The notes: generated by a model from the letters alone, not told the origin. A stretch of 64,000 nucleotides of DNA from JAGWBD01 sp965197455 (GCA_965197455.1 OZ240208.1:310001-374000); one strand, 5' to 3'. Shown: positions 17,593 through 26,262, counted from the first letter of the stretch. Numbers and translations are program-made.

Positions 17593-18417
17593 ATGGCGGC
17601 GATTGCAAATCGACACAGGGGCAAGGTCGCCATCGTGACCGGCGCCGGCCAGGGCATAGGCAAGGGCATTGCCGCGCGCCTGGCGCAGGAGGGCGCGACG
17701 GTCATCATCGCGGAGTACGATGCGCAGCGGGCGCAGGCCGCCGCTGCTGAAGTGGACCAGTATGCCGGGTGCGCGCTGCCTTACCCGGTCGACATCGGCG
17801 ATGTAGCGCAGATTCAAACGATGGTCGATACGGTCGTGGCGCAGCAGGGACGTATCGACATCCTGGTCAACAACGCCGGCGTGCTGCACACCATGCCCTT
17901 CGACGAAATCACACCGGAGGAGTGGGACTGGCTGCAGCGGGTGAACCAGCGCGGCCTGTTTTTCTGTTTGCAGCGCGTAGCCGTGCAGATGTTGAAGCAG
18001 ATAGAGGCCGGCATCAGTTCGGGACAGCCACCCGGCGCCATCGTCAATCTCTCATCCGTGGCGGGCCGCAGTGGACGCCCCTTTGCGGCGCATTATTCAG
18101 CGGCCAAATGGGCGGCCATCAGCATCACACAGAGCGCGGCGGAGTGGCTGGCGCCGCAGGGCATCATCGTCAACGCTATCTGTCCCGGCATCGTTGAAAC
18201 ACCAATGTGGGACGATATTGACCGCATTCAGTCCGAGCGTTTCGGAATGGAGCGCGGCGGCTGGATGCAAAAAAGCGTAGAGGAAATGGTGCCGCTGCAG
18301 CGCGCGGCGCGCGCGAACGAGGACATCGGCGCGGCGGTCTCCTTCCTCTGCTCGGATGATGGCGCCTACATCACCGGTCAGGCCATCAACGTTTCCGGCG
18401 GAATGGAGATGAATTGA
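17593..18417 (+). CDS. short-chain dehydrogenase/reductase
   Basis: This is a 274-residue classical SDR. Cofactor motif TGAGQGIG lies at about residues 16-23, NNAGV near 95, and the catalytic Ser-Tyr-Lys in NLSSVAGRSG and YSAAK. It ends DDGAYITGQAINVSGGMEMN, the standard SDR C-terminus. The gene starts three bases after the upstream stop. Neighbouring lactonase and mutarotase genes make an L-fucose or L-rhamnose type sugar dehydrogenase plausible. Confidence 0.92.
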   Translation: MAAIANRHRGKVAIVTGAGQGIGKGIAARLAQEGATVIIAEYDAQRAQAAAAEVDQYAGCALPYPVDIGDVAQIQTMVDTVVAQQGRIDILVNNAGVLHTMPFDEITPEEWDWLQRVNQRGLFFCLQRVAVQMLKQIEAGISSGQPPGAIVNLSSVAGRSGRPFAAHYSAAKWAAISITQSAAEWLAPQGIIVNAICPGIVETPMWDDIDRIQSERFGMERGGWMQKSVEEMVPLQRAARANEDIGAAVSFLCSDDGAYITGQAINVSGGMEMN

Positions 18418-18418
18418 G

Positions 18419-19402
18419 ATGAGTCGGCTGGCGCAGGTACGCATCGCGCACTCGGCGACCATTGGCCGCGAGCTGCGTCTGGACAGCATCGAGACCATCG
18501 GTGTCTCTTCGCAGACTTTGGCCGAGGAAGCCATCGCGGCCGGTGAGCGCGGGCTGGCTGCCAGCCTGCTGCGTTACTACCGCCAGGAAATGGACATCAT
18601 GAACGGCATCATGCATGTCTGGATCCAGGACACCATGCGCTACATCATCCTGAAGGCCGGCGGTTCGGACGCAAGCGCGACGACAGCCGCGGCTGGAGTC
18701 ATGCGCGCCTTTCGCGCGTATCCCTTCGGTGTGCCGGAGCAAGAGAAGGCGCTGGCAGCGCTGGCGGAAAAGTGCGACGACGAGGCCGTCTACTGGCTGG
18801 AACGTATGCACCTGGCCTACCTGAACGTGCATGATCTGCAAGTGGCCTGGATGCAGGACCAGCTGTCCTTCATCGCCAGCGAGCATGATGAAGAGGGGGT
18901 GCTGGAAACCGTGCTGCACACCCACCAGGACATCTGGGGCGATCGCTATGCAGCCTGGGACGAGATGACGCCCTGGGAGAAAGTCTGCCTGACGGTGGAG
19001 GGCATGCGCGGCGGTCACTTCAGCGGCGCGCGCCGCCGCGGCGACGTCATCGTTGCGGACCAGGGCGACCGCTTCATGGTCGCTTTCGATCCCTGCGGCA
19101 GTGGCGGCGTCATGCGCCGGGGTGACCCGGAAACCGGCCGTGACCCCTGGGTACTGGCGCCCCACGGCGTGAACGAGATTGCGCACGACTGGGTGTGGCA
19201 GAAGACGGACGTGCACTGGTACTGCGCCCACTGCGCCATCGCCATGGAGTGGCTGCCGGGCCGCACGCGCGGCTATCTGCTGCGCCCGCTGGACCACACG
19301 CTCGACCACCAGGCGCCCTGTCCCTGGTACATCTACAAGGAAGACCGCCTCATCCGCGAGGAACACTATCCGCGCACAGGACAACGCAAACCGCTGGAGT
19401 AA
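18419..19402 (+). CDS. unrecognised protein with four-cysteine C-terminal domain
   Basis: I do not recognise this 327-residue protein. The N-terminal half (to about 190) looks all-alpha and soluble. The C-terminal half has a striking set of possible metal ligands: DPCGSGG (C226), HDW (H256), HWYCAHC (C269, C272, with H271) and HQAPCPWY (C301). Four cysteines in the order C-CxxC-C would suit a zinc or iron-sulfur site. It is not secreted and has no membrane segment. It starts one base after the SDR gene and ends two bases before the MetE-like gene, so it is translated with them and is probably an enzyme or partner of that step. Confidence 0.85.
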   Translation: MSRLAQVRIAHSATIGRELRLDSIETIGVSSQTLAEEAIAAGERGLAASLLRYYRQEMDIMNGIMHVWIQDTMRYIILKAGGSDASATTAAAGVMRAFRAYPFGVPEQEKALAALAEKCDDEAVYWLERMHLAYLNVHDLQVAWMQDQLSFIASEHDEEGVLETVLHTHQDIWGDRYAAWDEMTPWEKVCLTVEGMRGGHFSGARRRGDVIVADQGDRFMVAFDPCGSGGVMRRGDPETGRDPWVLAPHGVNEIAHDWVWQKTDVHWYCAHCAIAMEWLPGRTRGYLLRPLDHTLDHQAPCPWYIYKEDRLIREEHYPRTGQRKPLE

Positions 19403-19404
19403 CC

Positions 19405-20436
19405 ATGTACCATTACAAGGATCTGCCAGCCTTCCCGACCCAGGTCATCGGCAGCTACGGCACACCGGGCTGGCTCTTCGTGGTGCGGGAAGCCGTGAAA
19501 CGCGGCGAGATGGGCAGCGTCGATATTCGCGAGGCCTTCGATGACGCCACCATGCTGGCGATCATGGAGCAGGAGGAGGCCGGCCTCGACGTCATCTCCG
19601 ATGGCGAGATGCGGCGCTTCAATTTCCTGGTCGGCTTCTACGACTACATCCACGGCGTGGAAGCGATTCCCTGGGAGCGGCAGCTGGGCTATCCCGGCCC
19701 GGACATGATCGACGCCTTCCGCGTGACGGAGCGCATCGCCGTGCCGACGGGTTTCGGCCTGGTAGAAGAATTGCAGTATGCGCGCTGGCGCACACAGAAG
19801 CCGTTGGTAACGCCGCTGGGCGGGCCGGTAACTTTCGCCTTTCGCGTCAACCCGGGGCAGGTGTATCGCGACAAGCGCGAAGTGGCCTGGGCACTGGTGC
19901 CGCTGCTCAATCAGGAACTGAAAGACGTGGTGGCCGCTGGCGCGACCCACATCCAGGTCGATGAGCCCTCGGCCATTGATGACTTCGTGCCGCTTGGGGA
20001 GTTCGTAGACATGTTCAACGCGATGGTCGAGGGTGTGGATGCGACCATCGGCCTGCACATCTGCTTCGGCAACTTTCTGGGGCGGCCAGCGGTGGCACAT
20101 CGCACTTACGAACACATCGCGCCCTGGTTCAGCAAAATGCACGTGGACATCCTGAACCTGGAGTTTGCCAATCGCGGCATGTGGCAGGCCGACCTGTTCG
20201 CGCAACACGCACGTGACGACCAGTTCCTGAGCGCCGGCGTGGTTGACGTCAAGGCGCGCGCGGTCGAAACGCCGGACATCATCATTGAGCGTACGCGCGA
20301 GCTGTTGAAGCACAATGATGCGGAGCGGCTGTGGTTGAGCAGCGATTGCGGCTACAGCATGACCGCCCGCCATGTTGCGCGCGACAAGCTGCGGGTGCTG
20401 GTGCAGGCGGCAGAGATGTTGCGCGCAGAAGGATAG
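19405..20436 (+). CDS. MetE C-terminal-like (cobalamin-independent methionine synthase family) zinc protein
   Basis: The 343-residue product starts MYHYKDLPAFPTQVIGSYGT. The longer open frame back to 19195 lies within the previous gene and is rejected. It carries the catalytic-domain zinc site of MetE: HxC in GLHICFG (H218, C220), the Glu in NLEFANR (E253) and the Cys in SSDCGYSMT (C315). VDEPSA, usually VDEPAL, is also present. It lacks the MetE N-terminal half. In a catabolic operon it is more likely to demethylate or cleave a substrate, or act as an alternative methyltransferase, than to make methionine; that role is inference. Confidence 0.88.
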   Translation: MYHYKDLPAFPTQVIGSYGTPGWLFVVREAVKRGEMGSVDIREAFDDATMLAIMEQEEAGLDVISDGEMRRFNFLVGFYDYIHGVEAIPWERQLGYPGPDMIDAFRVTERIAVPTGFGLVEELQYARWRTQKPLVTPLGGPVTFAFRVNPGQVYRDKREVAWALVPLLNQELKDVVAAGATHIQVDEPSAIDDFVPLGEFVDMFNAMVEGVDATIGLHICFGNFLGRPAVAHRTYEHIAPWFSKMHVDILNLEFANRGMWQADLFAQHARDDQFLSAGVVDVKARAVETPDIIIERTRELLKHNDAERLWLSSDCGYSMTARHVARDKLRVLVQAAEMLRAEG

Positions 20437-20448
20437 GGGAGAAAGAAT

Positions 20449-20772
20449 ATGAAACGTTTTGGTCAGGTCATCGGCATCAAGCCCGAGCACCTGGAAGCGT
20501 ACAGCAGACTGCACGCGGATGTGTGGCCGGAGGTGCTGCAGAAGATTTCAGACTGCAACCTGCGCAACTATTCGATCTTCCACTATGAAGGTCTGCTCTT
20601 CGCCTACTTCGAATACCACGGCGACGACTTCGAGGGCGACATGGCGAAGATGGCCGCGGACGAGGCCACGCAACGCTGGTGGGACATCTGTATGCCTATG
20701 CAAAACCCGCTCAAGTCGCGCGCGGAAGGCGAGTGGTGGCAGACGATTGACGAGCTCTTCCATTCGGATTAG
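20449..20772 (+). CDS. L-rhamnose mutarotase family protein (RhaM/FucU-like)
   Basis: This 107-residue protein matches the RhaM family in length and motifs: KRFGQVIGIKPEHLEAYSRL then HADVWPEVLQKI, NYSIFHYEGLLFAYFEY, and WWDICMPMQ. Family members interconvert the alpha and beta anomers of L-rhamnose or related deoxy sugars; a Tyr and His near the N-terminus and the WW pair line the site. It is the last gene of the operon, 12 bases after the MetE-like gene, and is the best single clue that the substrate is a 6-deoxyhexose. Confidence 0.92.
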   Translation: MKRFGQVIGIKPEHLEAYSRLHADVWPEVLQKISDCNLRNYSIFHYEGLLFAYFEYHGDDFEGDMAKMAADEATQRWWDICMPMQNPLKSRAEGEWWQTIDELFHSD

Positions 20773-20787
20773 TAGCGAAGTGAGGAT

Positions 20788-21657
20788 CTAGCCCTTGGTG
20801 GCGCCAAAGGTCAGACCACTGACCAGGTTGCGCTGCACCAGAATGACGAAGATGATGGCCGGCACCATCATGATTGCGCTCATGGCCGCCATGCCGCGCC
20901 AGTCGAAGGTGAACTGTTCGGTGAAATCAAACAGGCCGGGCGGGAAGGTGCGCGAGGCGGCGCTGCGCGAAAGCACGCTGACGATCTGAAACTCGTTCCA
21001 GGCGGCCAGGAAAGCGAAGATGGCTGCCGTGGCGAAACCAGGCAGGGCCAGCGGCAACTCCACGCGCCAGAAAGCAGTCCAGTAACCACAGCCGTCGATA
21101 TAGGCCGCCTCGGTCAGGTCATGCGGAATCTGCCGGAAAAAGCCGTCCATCAGCCAGGTGCTGAAGGGGATGTTCATGGCGACGTAGACCGCGGCCAGAG
21201 CAAAGATGTTGTTCACCAGGCGCATCTGGTTGAAGAGGATGAAGAGCGGCAGACTGAGCGCCACGCCGGGGATGGCGCGTGAGAGCATGATGCCAAGGAA
21301 GGCCGCCGTGTGGAAGCGGAAGCGGAAGCGCGCGAAGGCGTAGCCGGCCAGCGTTCCCAGGCTGACCGCGACCAGGGTGCTGATGCCGGCCGCGACCAGG
21401 GAATTGCGCATGTAGCTTTCAACCGGGACGCGCATGCGCTCCTCCGGGTTGAGGCCGAACATGGTGGCGAAGGCATCGAGCGTGATTTCCTGTGGCACCC
21501 AGACGGGCGGAAAGCTGTTGACTTCGGAGTTGGGGCGGAAAGCCGTCAAGACGATCCAGAAGGCGGGCAATGCCAGCACGATGAGCAGGGCCCAGGCGAG
21601 CACGTTCATGATGCGCTGGTTGCGGCGGCGATTCTGCCCGACCCGGCCTGAGATCAT
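20788..21657 (-). CDS. CUT1 sugar ABC permease (MalG type)
   Basis: This 289-residue permease has six predicted helices and the MalG EAA loop (EAAYIDGCGYWTAFWRVELP). Its C-terminal sequence RNLVSGLTFGATKG is typical of the family. Its ATG overlaps the stop of the MalF-type gene. Unlike the permease at 9384-10937 it has no N-terminal extension. It ends convergently 16 bases from the mutarotase gene. Confidence 0.95.
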   Translation of the reverse strand: MISGRVGQNRRRNQRIMNVLAWALLIVLALPAFWIVLTAFRPNSEVNSFPPVWVPQEITLDAFATMFGLNPEERMRVPVESYMRNSLVAAGISTLVAVSLGTLAGYAFARFRFRFHTAAFLGIMLSRAIPGVALSLPLFILFNQMRLVNNIFALAAVYVAMNIPFSTWLMDGFFRQIPHDLTEAAYIDGCGYWTAFWRVELPLALPGFATAAIFAFLAAWNEFQIVSVLSRSAASRTFPPGLFDFTEQFTFDWRGMAAMSAIMMVPAIIFVILVQRNLVSGLTFGATKG

Positions 21658-22610
21658 CTGACCACCCGCGAACGTACCAGTTGACGGAAGAAATACAGCG
21701 TAAAGGCCACCGCCAGCAGCACGGTCACCCAGGACATGGCGCTGCCAAGGCCGAACTTCGTGTTTTCAATCGCCAGGCGCGTGACGTAGGTCCAGATCAG
21801 CTCGGTGCGGTGCGCCGGCCCGCCGTCGGTCATGATGCGCACGATGTCGAAGGCGCGCGAGATATCGAGCGACAGGATGGTCAGCGCGATGTAGCTGAAG
21901 GGCGCCAGCAGCGGAAAGGTGATGAAGCGGAATTGTTGCCAGCTGTTGGCGCCGTCGACGTCAGCGGCCTCAAAGGTCTCGCGCGGCAGGGAAAGCGTTC
22001 CGGCCAGCAGGATGATGGTCAGCACAGGCAGGTTCATCCAGATCGAGGCCACGATGATGCTGAACATCCCCAGCGGCTCACTCACCAGCCAGGCGATTTG
22101 GCCGCGTTCCTGCATCAGACCCAGCGAATACAAGAGGTTGTTGACGAGCCCCACGTTGGCGTTGAAGAACCAGCGGAACTGAAAGCCGACCAGGATGGGC
22201 GCGAACATCATGGGCACCATCAGCAGGGTGCGCATGAGCCCTTGCCCCTGCGTGACGCGCGCCAGCAACTGGGAAAGACCCAGCGCGATCAGGTAACTGA
22301 GATTGATGGAGATGGCAAGGAAAACCACGGTGTTGCGCACGGCCTTCCAGAAGATGGCGTCCGCGAAGAGCTTCTGGTAGTTGCGCAGGGCAGTCGCCAG
22401 CTCGAACTTCAGGCTGTTGGGCTTCAGCAGTTCGTAGGGCGTGAAGCTGACGTAAAGCGAATAGAGCAACGGGAAGAGCAGGATAACGAGGATGAACAGG
22501 ATGGCCGGCAGGAGCATAAACAGCGGGAACCAGCGCGCGCTGATGCGACGTTCGGCGATATCCCGCCCGGGAACAGCGCTGTCCGGCTGCGCGCGGGTCT
22601 GAAGGCTCAT
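21654..22610 (-). CDS. CUT1 sugar ABC permease (MalF type)
   Basis: This 318-residue membrane protein has six predicted helices, the SLYVSFTPYELLKP segment after helix 1 and the EAA loop (EAADVDGANSWQQFRFITFP). The start ATG 22610 is chosen; a TTG at 22631 would add seven residues. It lies 75 bases after the binding-protein gene and makes the channel with the following MalG-type subunit. Confidence 0.94.
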   Translation of the reverse strand: MSLQTRAQPDSAVPGRDIAERRISARWFPLFMLLPAILFILVILLFPLLYSLYVSFTPYELLKPNSLKFELATALRNYQKLFADAIFWKAVRNTVVFLAISINLSYLIALGLSQLLARVTQGQGLMRTLLMVPMMFAPILVGFQFRWFFNANVGLVNNLLYSLGLMQERGQIAWLVSEPLGMFSIIVASIWMNLPVLTIILLAGTLSLPRETFEAADVDGANSWQQFRFITFPLLAPFSYIALTILSLDISRAFDIVRIMTDGGPAHRTELIWTYVTRLAIENTKFGLGSAMSWVTVLLAVAFTLYFFRQLVRSRVVR

Positions 22611-22684
22611 GTCGTGGCGGTGTCCTGGCAATCGGAGCGGCTCTGGCCAGGCGTGAGCCCGACCAGAGCGTATTACGTGTTGTT

Positions 22685-24046
22685 CTAGCCGTAGTAACCG
22701 GCGTCTGCCATCAATTCACGGGTTTCGGCAGCAGCCTGATCCAGACCTTCCTGGGCGCTGACGTCACCGAGCAAAATCGCCTGCATGTGCGGGTAGAAGA
22801 TGTTGGAGAAGGGAATCCACTCGGCGATCAATGGTGGAGTCTTGAAGTCTTCGGAAACCTGGAGCTGGGCGAGCACGAGCCGTTCACGGTCAAGCGGGTT
22901 CTCGGCCATTCCGGCGTCGGCGATAATGCGTTCCCATACGTCACCACGCACCGGCAGATAGCCGAGTTGGGCTTCTTCGTAGGCCACGCGCTCCGAGGAC
23001 AGGAATTTGATGAGCTGGGCTCCGGCCTCGGGGTTGGGCGCGGTGGTCGGAATGGAGAAAGCGTGGGCGCCGGCCCAGCCGGAGGGACGCACAGCGTCGC
23101 CACCGATGCTCAGACCGGTGAAGCCGCGGGCCAGGCCAAAGTTGTTGTTGATGGCACAGTTGGCGGAGTCCTGGAAGTAGCCGTACCACCCGTACCACTC
23201 AAGCTTTATGGCCGTATCTCCGTTGCAGAAATACTGGGCCACACCGTCCCAGAGGAGGTCGGTGGTGTCAACCGGGATAATGCCATCTATGTACCAGCCA
23301 CGCAGCAGTTCGGCGACGGCCACACCGATCTCGTCATTGAAGGTGGGCTCCCAGTTCTCGTTGAAGAGAGAACCACCGCTGGAGAAATGCATTTCGTAGA
23401 AGCGGCCGGTAAGGGCCTCTTCTCGGCCAGCGAGGGTGTAGCCAAAAGTGCTGTGGCCGTTTTCGACGAAGAAACGCGCCTGACGGTCGACCTGCTCCAG
23501 GGTGGTAGGAACTTCCAGAGCTTCACCGGTGGCAGCCATGTACTCCGCCGCGATTTTCTCGCTCTCATAGAGGTCAAGGCGGTAGTGAATGGGGCTGATA
23601 TCGGCGTGGCGGGGAATGAGATAAACATTGCCGTCCACGGTGGCGGAGGCGATGATGGCCGGGCTGAAAGCCGCCAGCTCTTCCGCGCTGAAGAAATCAT
23701 TCAGCGGCATCAGGAAGTTCGTGTACTGGGCCATGAAGCTGGTGTGGTCCCAGGAAACGTCGTAGTCCGCTGCGCCGGTGGCGAAATCAACCTTCATCTT
23801 CTGGTCGATGGCGAAGCCATCCAGCAAGGCCACGATTTCGACGGTGGCGCCGGTGGCCTCTTCAAAAATCGGGATCGACTCGTACATGGCTTCATAGGTG
23901 CCGCCACCGATGTTGGCCATGCGGATGTTGATGCCGCTCAGGTCCATGTCGAGGCCGGCGTACTGCGGTTCCATGTCTTGTGCGACGAGGCCGGTGCCGA
24001 GCATGAGGACGAGCAGGATGAGCAGAATTCTTGCCTTGTGGAACAT
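22685..24046 (-). CDS. CUT1 sugar ABC transporter substrate-binding protein
   Basis: This 453-residue exported protein begins FHKARILLILLVLMLGTGL with cleavage near VAQD. It is a family 1 solute-binding protein (segments ANIGGGTYEAMYESIPIFEEATG in two parts, and AGAHAFSIPTTAPNPEAGAQLI). GGGAGA precedes the ATG. With the two permeases after it the importer lacks an ATPase gene; the MalK-type ATPase at 8293-9372 is the nearest candidate. Location next to the deoxy-sugar operon suggests the two share a substrate. Confidence 0.93.
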   Translation of the reverse strand: MFHKARILLILLVLMLGTGLVAQDMEPQYAGLDMDLSGINIRMANIGGGTYEAMYESIPIFEEATGATVEIVALLDGFAIDQKMKVDFATGAADYDVSWDHTSFMAQYTNFLMPLNDFFSAEELAAFSPAIIASATVDGNVYLIPRHADISPIHYRLDLYESEKIAAEYMAATGEALEVPTTLEQVDRQARFFVENGHSTFGYTLAGREEALTGRFYEMHFSSGGSLFNENWEPTFNDEIGVAVAELLRGWYIDGIIPVDTTDLLWDGVAQYFCNGDTAIKLEWYGWYGYFQDSANCAINNNFGLARGFTGLSIGGDAVRPSGWAGAHAFSIPTTAPNPEAGAQLIKFLSSERVAYEEAQLGYLPVRGDVWERIIADAGMAENPLDRERLVLAQLQVSEDFKTPPLIAEWIPFSNIFYPHMQAILLGDVSAQEGLDQAAAETRELMADAGYYG

Positions 24047-24094
24047 ATGGGGTCTCCCTGACTAGCTGACAGTTTTGGGATGCAGAAGGCTAAA

Positions 24095-24122
24095 GCCAGA
24101 CATTGTCCGACGTTTGCCAGAC
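24095..24122. repeat. two GCCAGAC direct repeats spaced 21 bp between divergent genes
   Basis: GCCAGAC occurs at 24095-24101 and 24116-24122, exactly two helical turns apart, in the gap between the divergent binding-protein and methyltransferase genes. It may be an operator. No clear -35/-10 pair for the binding-protein gene is visible. Confidence 0.3.
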
Positions 24123-24195
24123 TTCTACACTTCCCGATAGACTAACGCACTCTAGCGGAATTAGTCGCTCTGTGCCACAGGTAAACTCTGATAAT

Positions 24196-24933
24196 ATGCC
24201 CGAACAATCACAGGCCGCGCTGCGCGGTGAGCCCAGCTATGTGTGGCGCGCCGGCCAGGAGCGCCGGCTGCAGATGATCGCGCGTCATGCGCGGCTGCAG
24301 GATGCGCTCGTGTTGGAGGCCGGCGGCGGCATCGGCATGTACGCTGCGGAAATGAGCCAGCGATTCCGGGCGAGGGTCGAGCTGTTCGACATTGAGCCAG
24401 AACGTACGCTGCAGGCGCGGGCAGCGACGCCCCATGCGCTCGTCGCAGCAGCCGAGCACTTGCCCTACGCCAGCAACCGCTTTGACACGGTGCTCTCGAA
24501 TGAAGTGCTTGAGCATGTGCGGGATGACCGGCAGGCGCTGCGTGAAATGTTGCGCGTGCTGAAGCCGGGTGGGCGCGCCGTGATTTTCTGCCCCAACCGC
24601 TGGTATCCCTTTGAGACGCATGGTCACTTCTGGCGCGGCCACTATCACTTTGGCAATACAATGTTCATCAACTGGCTGCCGGACGTCGCGCGCAACCGGC
24701 TGGCGCCGCACGTGCGCGCTTATACGCGGCGCGGTTTGCTGGCGCTGGTACAGGAATATCCCGCGCGCGTGGTGGAGATGCGGCGCATCTACGGCGGCTA
24801 CGACAATCTGGTCACACGCTTCGGACGACCTGCGCGAGTCATGCGCGCGCTGCTGCAGGGTCTGGAAGGCGGGCCGCTGGATGTGTGGGGGCTGTCGCAT
24901 TTGCTGGTGCTGGAGAAGATGCCAGAGGCGTGA
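24196..24933 (+). CDS. class I SAM-dependent methyltransferase
   Basis: This 245-residue protein has Rossmann motif I VLEAGGGIGMYAAEM near residue 37, FDIEPE (motif II), AAAEHLPYASNRFDTV and NEVLEHVRDD (motif IV), and LRVLKPGGRAVIFCPN (motif VI). A lid follows with HGHFWRGHYHFG. The start ATG 24196 is chosen because residues upstream look non-coding. A TAAACT eight bases before the ATG could give a leaderless transcript. Substrate unknown; the C-terminal region resembles methyltransferases acting on glycans or lipids. Confidence 0.87.
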   Translation: MPEQSQAALRGEPSYVWRAGQERRLQMIARHARLQDALVLEAGGGIGMYAAEMSQRFRARVELFDIEPERTLQARAATPHALVAAAEHLPYASNRFDTVLSNEVLEHVRDDRQALREMLRVLKPGGRAVIFCPNRWYPFETHGHFWRGHYHFGNTMFINWLPDVARNRLAPHVRAYTRRGLLALVQEYPARVVEMRRIYGGYDNLVTRFGRPARVMRALLQGLEGGPLDVWGLSHLLVLEKMPEA

Positions 24934-24980
24934 GTCTGATCGATCACACACCAGAAAGCCTGAAAGTGTGGCTGGTGCTT

Positions 24981-25541
24981 CTAGTCCACCCAGACGGGCA
25001 GATGACCCAGCGCGATGATGTTGCTCCAGCCGGCGCGATCGCCCTCGGTGAGGATGGCCGCCTCGGCCACAACATTGGCGCCGGCCTTGAGCATGATAAG
25101 GCGCAGGCCCTGCAAAGTGCTGCCGGTGGAAATGACATCATCGAGCAGGATTACGCGGCTGCCATGCACCAGCTGGCGGTCGCGTTCGTCCAGATAGAGC
25201 GTTTGCGGTTCCCCGGTGGTGATGCTGAGGGTTTCCGTGGCCAGCGCGTCGCCCATGTAGGGTTTCAGTGACTTGCGCAAAACGATATAGGGCAGCTGCA
25301 TCTCCAGCGAAAGCGCGTAGGCCAGGGGGATGGCCTTGGCCTCCGGCGAGACCAGCACTTCTGCCCGGCAATCTTCGAGGCGGCTGGCCAGGGCTGTGCT
25401 GGCAGCCGCGACCAGTTCGCTGTCGCCAAGGATGTTGAGGATAGCGATGCGCACGCCCGGGCTGATTTCAAACAGGCGTAGCTCGCGCTGCACGCCTGCT
25501 ATTGTGATCGGCCAGGTAGCCGGGCGTTCAGGCGCGTTCAA
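24981..25541 (-). CDS. phosphoribosyltransferase (adenine PRT-like)
   Basis: This 186-residue type I PRTase has the PRPP motif RVILLDDVISTGSTLQGL near residues 128-145 and a hood with AEVLVSPEAKAIPLAYALS. AYALSLEMQLPYIVLRKSLKP matches the adenine/xanthine PRT group. The probable start is TTG 25541, 14 bases inside the upstream ABC ATPase gene and preceded by AGGAAG. It would salvage a purine base to its nucleotide in the cytoplasm. The exact base specificity is not certain. Confidence 0.86.
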   Translation of the reverse strand: MNAPERPATWPITIAGVQRELRLFEISPGVRIAILNILGDSELVAAASTALASRLEDCRAEVLVSPEAKAIPLAYALSLEMQLPYIVLRKSLKPYMGDALATETLSITTGEPQTLYLDERDRQLVHGSRVILLDDVISTGSTLQGLRLIMLKAGANVVAEAAILTEGDRAGWSNIIALGHLPVWVD

Positions 25542-26262
25542 GGACTGCTTCCTGCTGCCCGGTGACGATCTGTCCGTCGACCAGCGTCAGTTGCCGTTCC
25601 GTGATGCCGGCCAGTTCCGGGTCGTGGGTGACGATGACGACCGTGGTGCCAGCCTGCTGTTGCACATCGCGCAGGGCATCCAGCACGACCAGGCCGGACG
25701 CAGTGTCCAGATTGCCGGTCGGTTCGTCGGCGAGCAGCAGGGGTGGATTGTTGGCCAGGGCGCGGGCGATGGCGACCCGCTGCTGTTGTCCGCCGGAAAG
25801 CTCGGCGGGACGGTGGTTCATGCGGTCGCCAAGACCCAGCAGCTCCAGCAGTTCACGGGCGCGCTGCATGGGCTGGAATTGTGGCTTGTGTGCGAACTGG
25901 ATGGGCAGGGCGACGTTTTCAAGCGCAGTCAGGGTGGGGATGAGATTGAAGAACTGGAAGATGAAACCGATTTTTTCGTTGCGGATGGTGGTGAGCTGAT
26001 CCTCGTTCATGTGAGTGATGTCAACGCCGTCGATCTCCACGCTGCCGCTGCTGGGCGAATCAAGGCCGCCGATCAGACCGAGCAAGGTGCTCTTGCCGCT
26101 GCCGGAAGGGCCAACGATGCTCACCATCTCGCCGGCGTAAATCTCCATGTTGACATCGCGCAGGGCATGCACACTGACCTTGCCCAGGCGCAGCTCGCGC
26201 GAGAGGTTGCGGACGCGGATGACTGTGTGAGGGGACGCGGCTGAATTGTTGGTCGCCATCAT
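25528..26262 (-). CDS. MacB/LolD-type ABC transporter ATPase
   Basis: This 244-residue ATPase has Walker A GPSGSGKST, Q-loop IFQFFNLIPTLTALENV, signature LSGGQQQR, Walker B LLLADEPTGNLD and H-loop VTHDPELA. The FNLIPTLTA and TGNLD wording is typical of the MacB/LolD/FtsE-like class, which pairs with FtsX-type permeases. No such permease is next to it. It follows ilvE directly and overlaps the PRTase gene, so its partner must be encoded elsewhere. Confidence 0.92.
   Translation of the reverse strand: MMATNNSAASPHTVIRVRNLSRELRLGKVSVHALRDVNMEIYAGEMVSIVGPSGSGKSTLLGLIGGLDSPSSGSVEIDGVDITHMNEDQLTTIRNEKIGFIFQFFNLIPTLTALENVALPIQFAHKPQFQPMQRARELLELLGLGDRMNHRPAELSGGQQQRVAIARALANNPPLLLADEPTGNLDTASGLVVLDALRDVQQQAGTTVVIVTHDPELAGITERQLTLVDGQIVTGQQEAVLERA

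Noticed and set aside
19195..19404. N-terminal extension of the MetE-like protein
   Set aside because: These 70 codons lie in the C-terminal coding region of the previous gene in another frame; MYHYKDLPAF at 19405 is the natural start.
22787..24061. 424-codon plus-strand frame opposite the sugar-binding protein
   Set aside because: It is the complement of a clear family 1 binding protein; the Gly/Val/Glu-rich composition is a typical shadow.
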